11,096 nucleotides of DNA from Acidobacteriota bacterium (lineage in GTDB: Bacteria > Acidobacteriota > Terriglobia > Terriglobales > Acidobacteriaceae): positions 1-11,096 of the forward strand of contig JAJZIF010000080.1 of the NCBI GenBank assembly GCA_021810735.1. Direction: 5' to 3'. Shown piece after piece: positions 7,395 to 11,096 of the stretch (within the stretch, counting starts at the first letter, position 1; the number at the start of each line of letters is the position of its first letter). A program made the translations under genes and the position numbers. The notes under the pieces are model-generated. The model was not told where the DNA came from. It worked only from the letters and a program-made list of their open reading frames with translations, and searched no databases.

Positions 7395-7436
7395 AAGGCA
7401 GCCCATTGGACACTTAATGGGCCGCCTTGACTTTTT
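7395..7436 (+). terminator. Likely terminator for the recJ unit
   Basis: AAGGC-A-GCCCATT pairs with AATGGGC-C-GCCTT: a stem of two perfect parts (7 and 5 bp) separated by one A-C mismatch, with an 8-base loop. It is followed on the plus strand by GACTTTTT. It sits 186 bases past recJ and right against the stop of the converging gene, so it may act on the minus strand too. A weaker stem (CCTGG/CCAGG, 7359-7381) with TTCTTTT behind it lies just before. Confidence 0.65.
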
Positions 7437-8751
7437 ACCAGTAGGAAACCTGTGTATTGTCCAGGTATGTGGCGTTTGGCGCCTCATCGTAGTTGCCGTC
7501 CATTTGGTAATTGATGTTCAGTCCGTACCAACCCCACGGGCAAGACCTTGGCGGATAGCTCCGATTGATCCAGAAGGTCTGTCCGTTGACTGTGATCGAC
7601 TTATAGAGCGTGTAGTTGTTCCATAACCGCTGTAGCTGGATTGTCACGTGGTTCCAACCGTTGTGGAAGGTGCATGGGGCCCCTGTATCGGTCCAGTGGC
7701 CGGAGCCATTGTCCCAGACATCCCAGTTGCCATCCCCCAGGTGGTTACATTGCGTGCCGAAGGTCATTCCAGCCTGGTTGTTGCCGAGCCAGAGACTTAG
7801 ATCGAATTCCAACGCCTGGGTAATCCCCATGTTCGTGGCATACACGTTGGTGTCATAGGTCAGGTTATGCACATTCGGCAAGATGGTCTTGTTCCAATCC
7901 GGAAGCCCTACTGTCGAGCCATAGCCAATCAGTGGCATGGTGAAGAGAACATCGCCGTAGGGGGCCTTCCCGTTCCAGCCGCCCAGCGTATACCGCGTTG
8001 ATTTGCCATCGTAGGAGGGAGACTGGACCCACAACTCATGCGAAAATGCAACGTTGTTGCATGGAGACGGGGAGCAGTCCACAAAGTTCGGAGCCACCTG
8101 TCCATAGCTTTGCCATCCGCCATTGGTCTGCAGATTGTAGAGAGTGTTGCCGCTCGCAGTGGAGGAGCTGGCCTGCACATTCACAGTGACAGGTGTGGCA
8201 GTTGAACCGCCGCAGTGGTCCCATTCCTGCACGACAGTATGTTGCGTTCCCGCGCCCATGGAAAGCTGCGTGTTCAGCTTATCTCCACCCACGACATACT
8301 GGCGCACACCGTTCACATAAATCCCCATCGCGGCTACTCCCTGGGGGCAAGTGCTGGAGGCGGTTGCAGCGTAATTTGCTGGAGAACCCACAGTGCTGTT
8401 GTTACCCGGGGAGGAGACATAAACCCCGCTCGAGCCGGAGACGGTGATATTTCTCGCAGCGGTGGTGGATCCGCCGCAATTGTCCCACTCCTGGATGACG
8501 GTGTAGTAGGATCCTGCACCGAGAGAAATCGACGTATTCAAGCTGCTTCCGGTTCCGACATACTTCAGGCTGTTGTTTACGTAGACCCCCATGGAAGCGA
8601 CGCCGTTGGAGCAGCCCGTCGAGGAGGATGCGGAAAACTTTACCGGCGAACCAACTGTGACGCCGTTTCCGGGACTGCTGACATATACATCTGCAAATGC
8701 AGGTGCCGTGAGTGCAAAGAGTATCAGGATAGCGTAGGAACAAAATTTCAT
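7435..8751 (-). CDS. Secreted protein: two Ig-like repeats plus C-terminal ConA-like beta-sandwich domain
   Basis: A 438-residue exported protein. Residues 1-20 are a signal peptide with probable cleavage after AFA. Two tandem modules follow (about 22-105 and 110-193). Each begins VYVSSPGN, contains TVGSP and ends in EWDxCGGST, with one Cys near the start and one near the end (47/92 and 135/180), which could pair as a disulfide. These look like the Ig-like domains common in acidobacterial extracellular proteins. After a Ser-rich linker, residues 203-438 form a Trp-, Asn- and Gly-rich beta domain (EFDLSLWLGNNQAG; GWNHVTIQLQR; ending NTQVSYW). It resembles concanavalin-type lectin/glucanase folds. 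I see no catalytic motif, so binding of a polysaccharide is more likely than cleavage, but this is inference. The start is secured by GAGGAGG seven bases before the ATG. Confidence 0.86.
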   Translation of the reverse strand: MKFCSYAILILFALTAPAFADVYVSSPGNGVTVGSPVKFSASSSTGCSNGVASMGVYVNNSLKYVGTGSSLNTSISLGAGSYYTVIQEWDNCGGSTTAARNITVSGSSGVYVSSPGNNSTVGSPANYAATASSTCPQGVAAMGIYVNGVRQYVVGGDKLNTQLSMGAGTQHTVVQEWDHCGGSTATPVTVNVQASSSTASGNTLYNLQTNGGWQSYGQVAPNFVDCSPSPCNNVAFSHELWVQSPSYDGKSTRYTLGGWNGKAPYGDVLFTMPLIGYGSTVGLPDWNKTILPNVHNLTYDTNVYATNMGITQALEFDLSLWLGNNQAGMTFGTQCNHLGDGNWDVWDNGSGHWTDTGAPCTFHNGWNHVTIQLQRLWNNYTLYKSITVNGQTFWINRSYPPRSCPWGWYGLNINYQMDGNYDEAPNATYLDNTQVSYW

Positions 8752-8758
8752 CGGACTG

Positions 8759-8765
8759 CCTCCTC
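8759..8765 (-). promoter_or_regulatory. Strong ribosome binding site of the secreted-protein gene
   Basis: The minus strand reads GAGGAGG, a near-perfect Shine-Dalgarno match, seven bases before the ATG at 8751. It settles the start and suggests strong translation. Confidence 0.8.
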
Positions 8766-8838
8766 AGCGATTCTTTTTAGAACGCTTGACGTTGAAGACT
8801 GCGTAGAGCTCCTGCCGCTGCCGGGAGATAGGCGGGGA

Positions 8839-8852
8839 GCTGATTAATCTGC
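8839..8852. promoter_or_regulatory. Possible operator upstream of the secreted-protein gene
   Basis: GCTGATTAATCTGC has the perfect 8-base palindrome GATTAATC in its centre and GC/GC matching flanks after one mismatch. It sits about 90 bases before the start codon at 8751, where a repressor or activator could act. No clear -35/-10 pair was found nearby. Confidence 0.3.
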
Positions 8853-9138
8853 TTGTGTCCACTGGGCCGATCTGAGTGAGCGAGACGACGTGCGCTCGAA
8901 ACTAACTCGACAACCTCTTCTGGTGCTTTACCCAAGGCGGGTAGGCAGGCCTCAACTGACTCGAATGCAAGCCTCGACCGGTGCGACAGAACATTGGGGG
9001 GATGTGCGATCGTTCCGCAGTTTGTTAATTCATCCGTCTAATGTCGCAAGTCAAAACCTTCCATTCGGAGTTGTTGTCGGCAAACAGTTACAAGTGATTT
9101 CTAGATGGATAATACACAAACCAAGGGCCCGATAAAGA

Positions 9139-9157
9139 GTTTTTTTGAGAAAAAAAC
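9139..9157. repeat. A/T inverted repeat
   Basis: GTTTTTTT and AAAAAAAC form a perfect 8-base inverted repeat around GAG. A stem made almost only of A-T pairs is weak as RNA; it may be a bent or easily melted DNA element. Confidence 0.5.
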
Positions 9158-9408
9158 GAGATTGAGGCATCCTTTTTCCTGTTCGTGCAAAACTTACTCG
9201 CATTGGAAAAAAGTACGCCTACGTTCCGGACGAAATTACACAGACGCAATGACATAAACAGCACGCGCGAGGCCCTGCCTGCGGCCCCAAAACACCTTTC
9301 TGCAATCTTTTTCACACTGTGTGCTCGCTTATTCACACAATCAACTTTGCAGGGCTGCAGGAGCTTTGTGGGATGTTTGAGCCATGAATCCAGCGGAAAG
9401 TGTTTTTG

Positions 9409-9426
9409 ATCACAACAAGTTGTGAT
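9409..9426. promoter_or_regulatory. Perfect 18-base palindrome, operator-like
   Basis: ATCACAAC-AA-GTTGTGAT is a perfect inverted repeat with 8-base arms and a 2-base centre, outside any gene. The size and symmetry fit a dimeric helix-turn-helix regulator. It lies about 660 bases upstream of the secreted-protein start, so its target is unclear. Confidence 0.5.
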
Positions 9427-9522
9427 GGTGCGGTGTTTGCAACCAGGAGAGAAGCCCAGGCCTGTGGAGATGCTGCGTTGTCTCCTGAGCCGCGGTCGTG
9501 CTGTGGCTTGCAAGGGGCTGGA

Positions 9523-9544
9523 TTGTGATGCTCACAAGATTTTT
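9523..9544 (+). terminator. Short hairpin with T-run, terminator- or operator-like
   Basis: TTGTGA-TGC-TCACAA (9523-9537) is followed on the plus strand by GATTTTT. As a terminator it would stop a rightward transcript from the intergenic region, but the stem is short and AT-rich. Its arms repeat the TTGTGA half-site of the palindrome at 9409-9426, so it may instead be a binding site. Confidence 0.35.
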
Positions 9545-9554
9545 CTACATACCT

Positions 9555-11096
9555 TCAGCCACGTTTTTTCACCATGCTGAGCGCTGCCAGAATCACAGCA
9601 TTGCTGTCCATCGCCGGTCCGTATTCGTTGTCAAAATCATCCGAACCTCCGCGAAAACCTGTTGTACCTTTCAACCGGATCTCCTGAATCACCTTCCCAA
9701 GCCGGGGATTGATCCATTCAAAAGCAAACAACGTGATGCTATCTTTCTCCTGCGCCCCAACGGAAAGCGCATCTGCGTTGTAGCAGTAATCGTGCGCCGA
9801 CACGCGAGTATTCCAGTTCCATTCCAAAATGTTCACGCCATAGCGAATCGGAATGGTCATCACAAAACCATCCTGATAGACAATCTCATACCAACCCAGA
9901 AGATCAGCCGTGTCTTGTGGATCCCAGATCAAGCGGATGCTCTCTCTGTTCCAGGCCGTCCTTGCGCAAGCATGAAGAAAGAGAAGGCTTGTGGGCGCCT
10001 CTCCGACAGAAATACCTGTCACAGCTTTTGGCAAGGTGATAGGCTGCTTACCTTCCGTTCCCACCACAATGGCGCGCATTCGACCTGTCTGTCTCAGATC
10101 GAACGGAACCTTGTCATGCATGATTACCTGGTTCACCAATGCCTGGAGATTTACTTCAAACGGAGCAAGTGTATCCGGCATGTTGAATTTGCTCGCGATG
10201 TTAACAGGCACGATCGAGGTTTCCGTTTGACTGGGAGGGACAATTCCACTCAGGCGGACGCGGGTGGCTGGCACCATGGATTGCACGCGCTTTGATAGTT
10301 CCTTGCCTTGTATCACCTGCCCGTTCCATAAGATGTAGCTGCAACCAAGAAAGTTCGATAAAAGATCTTTTCCAAATCCGATTTCATTGGTTGCAAACCA
10401 TGCGGAAGCCGCTCCGCCAAGAAGAGTCGGAAGTTTTTTGCGCGTCTCATAGTTTGAAATGTGCGGCTCAAAGTTGCCGAAGATCTGCTTGAATCCCATT
10501 CTGTCGAGATCCATCTCGTTTTCCTCAGCCGATCCTAGCTGACTCATGCGGTCACTCCAGAACCAGTTGTAGATCAGGCAATCTTTGGGAATAAGTCTTT
10601 GCACCTGGTCTGGGGTCAGACCTCCCGGCCAGTCGTAAGCCCATCCATCGGGCGCCTGTTTTCTTTGTAGCCCCTTTCCACGCACGGACTCGAGCAGCAT
10701 GTCGCCCCACAGCGCCGTTTTGATCCCGCGACTTGCAAGATAATCGTGGATTTGTTTCACGTCCTCCCCGAACAACTCACCAATGTCCCGGTCGTGGCAC
10801 TGAGGAGAAACTCCTACTGGCAGGAACAGTTCATCGTGTCCAATGTGAACATTTGTTGGCTTTAGAACGTCCAGGTATTCGTCATAGACTTCATAAACGA
10901 GAGAATAGGACTTGGGGTTGGACGGACAATAAATATCTGGCCATTTATTTTGCGGTACGGCGGCCAGGTTCTTGTGCTCTGTAAGCAAGTAGTAGCTATG
11001 GGTGAAAGATGGCAAGGAAGGAACAAGTTCGATGTGGTGCCTCCTGACCCATTGCGCCAGATCGGCGACCTCCTCTTTCTCCAGAAAGCCTCCGTC
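9555..11096 (-). CDS. Glycoside hydrolase family 20-type protein, 5'-truncated by window edge
   Basis: The frame is open to the right edge, so the start is outside; 513 residues are visible. The protein resembles family 20 glycosidases (beta-N-acetylhexosaminidases), which use a neighbouring Asp-Glu pair and substrate assistance to release terminal N-acetylhexosamine. Visible marks, counted from the edge, are the VPSLPSFTHSYYLL strand/loop of the TIM barrel, VHIGHDE with the Asp-Glu pair at 88-89, and TALWGDML with an active-site-type Trp (130). The canonical motif is HxGGDE; here the second Gly is His. After the barrel (about residue 270 onward) a long beta-rich C-terminal region follows (LGWYEIVYQDGF; FAFEWINPRLGKVI), probably an accessory sandwich domain. 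The gene lies upstream of the secreted binding protein on the same strand, about 800 bases away. Family confidence is good; substrate is unknown. Confidence 0.83.
   Translation of the reverse strand, partial: DGGFLEKEEVADLAQWVRRHHIELVPSLPSFTHSYYLLTEHKNLAAVPQNKWPDIYCPSNPKSYSLVYEVYDEYLDVLKPTNVHIGHDELFLPVGVSPQCHDRDIGELFGEDVKQIHDYLASRGIKTALWGDMLLESVRGKGLQRKQAPDGWAYDWPGGLTPDQVQRLIPKDCLIYNWFWSDRMSQLGSAEENEMDLDRMGFKQIFGNFEPHISNYETRKKLPTLLGGAASAWFATNEIGFGKDLLSNFLGCSYILWNGQVIQGKELSKRVQSMVPATRVRLSGIVPPSQTETSIVPVNIASKFNMPDTLAPFEVNLQALVNQVIMHDKVPFDLRQTGRMRAIVVGTEGKQPITLPKAVTGISVGEAPTSLLFLHACARTAWNRESIRLIWDPQDTADLLGWYEIVYQDGFVMTIPIRYGVNILEWNWNTRVSAHDYCYNADALSVGAQEKDSITLFAFEWINPRLGKVIQEIRLKGTTGFRGGSDDFDNEYGPAMDSNAVILAALSMVKKRG

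Larger units (their letters stand above)
8752..9554. other. Long stretch of about 800 bases without a convincing gene, rich in palindromes
   Basis: It lies between the end of the GH20-type gene and the start of the secreted-protein gene, both on the minus strand. Frames here have no ribosome sites and no family-like sequence. Visible structures are a GATTAATC palindrome (8839-8852) and AACTNACTCGA given twice (about 8899 and 8954). There is also an A/T hairpin (9139-9157), TCACAC words (9312 and 9333), an 18-base palindrome (9409-9426) and a short TTGTGA/TCACAA hairpin (9523-9537). The stretch may be a long leader or regulatory region, hold a small RNA, or be decayed DNA. Confidence 0.6.

Noticed and set aside
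8215..8847. Plus-strand open frame of 210 codons
   Set aside because: It is antisense to the secreted-protein gene, whose signal peptide, ribosome site and repeats are convincing.
9088..9513. Minus-strand open frame of 141 codons in the large gap
   Set aside because: It begins at a TTG without a ribosome site, has a basic low-quality composition and crosses the palindromes; nothing suggests a real protein.
9498..10295. Long plus-strand open frame of 265 codons
   Set aside because: It lies almost entirely antisense to the GH20-type gene. It has no ribosome site and no family-like features; it is a by-product of codon bias on the other strand.
1..11096. CRISPR array, insertion sequence or integrase gene
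   Set aside because: No regularly spaced repeats, no transposase or recombinase motifs and no terminal inverted repeats were found on either strand.

Overview
The window looks like chromosomal DNA of an acidobacterium, probably class Terriglobia. This rests on my recognition of a tandem DUF507 pair, a secreted protein built from repeated 'SPGN..TVGSP' Ig-like modules, and a GH20-type glycosidase of soil-bacterial type. No ribosomal or phylogenetic marker is present, so the assignment is an inference.

Left part (1-3980, plus strand): a type III restriction-modification operon. The 3' two-thirds or so of a Mod methyltransferase gene enters from the left edge (2-949). It is followed after 14 bases by a complete Res helicase-nuclease gene (964-3573). 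Both have intact motifs in the part that can be seen. About 400 bases without a convincing gene follow, containing a small bulged hairpin, a triplicated TGTGCCAC word and a terminator-like hairpin that serves the neighbouring tRNA.

Centre-left (3982-4713, minus strand): tRNA-Glu(CTC) with an encoded CCA end and a good sigma70-type promoter, and upstream of it two translationally coupled small DUF507 genes. The restriction operon lies next to the 3' end of the tRNA gene, the classic side for island integration, although no integrase or duplicated att site can be seen.

Centre (4862-7209, plus strand): a two-gene unit of a 168-residue uncharacterised protein carrying an HExxH motif and recJ, the single-strand-specific 5'-3' exonuclease of recombination and repair. 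The genes overlap by four bases (GTGA). Two opposed terminator-like hairpins close this unit and the converging gene from the right.

Right part (7435-11096, minus strand): two genes for extracellular or carbohydrate work. One is an exported protein with two Ig-like repeats and a C-terminal domain resembling a concanavalin-type beta sandwich. The other is a 5'-truncated (window edge) GH20-family glycosidase with its own C-terminal beta-rich region. About 800 bases without a convincing gene lie between them. That stretch holds palindromes with TTGTGA/TCACAA half-sites and is the most interesting unexplained DNA here.

No clearly new multi-gene system is evident. The best leads are the HExxH protein coupled to recJ, the palindrome-rich intergenic region, and the tRNA-adjacent restriction operon.
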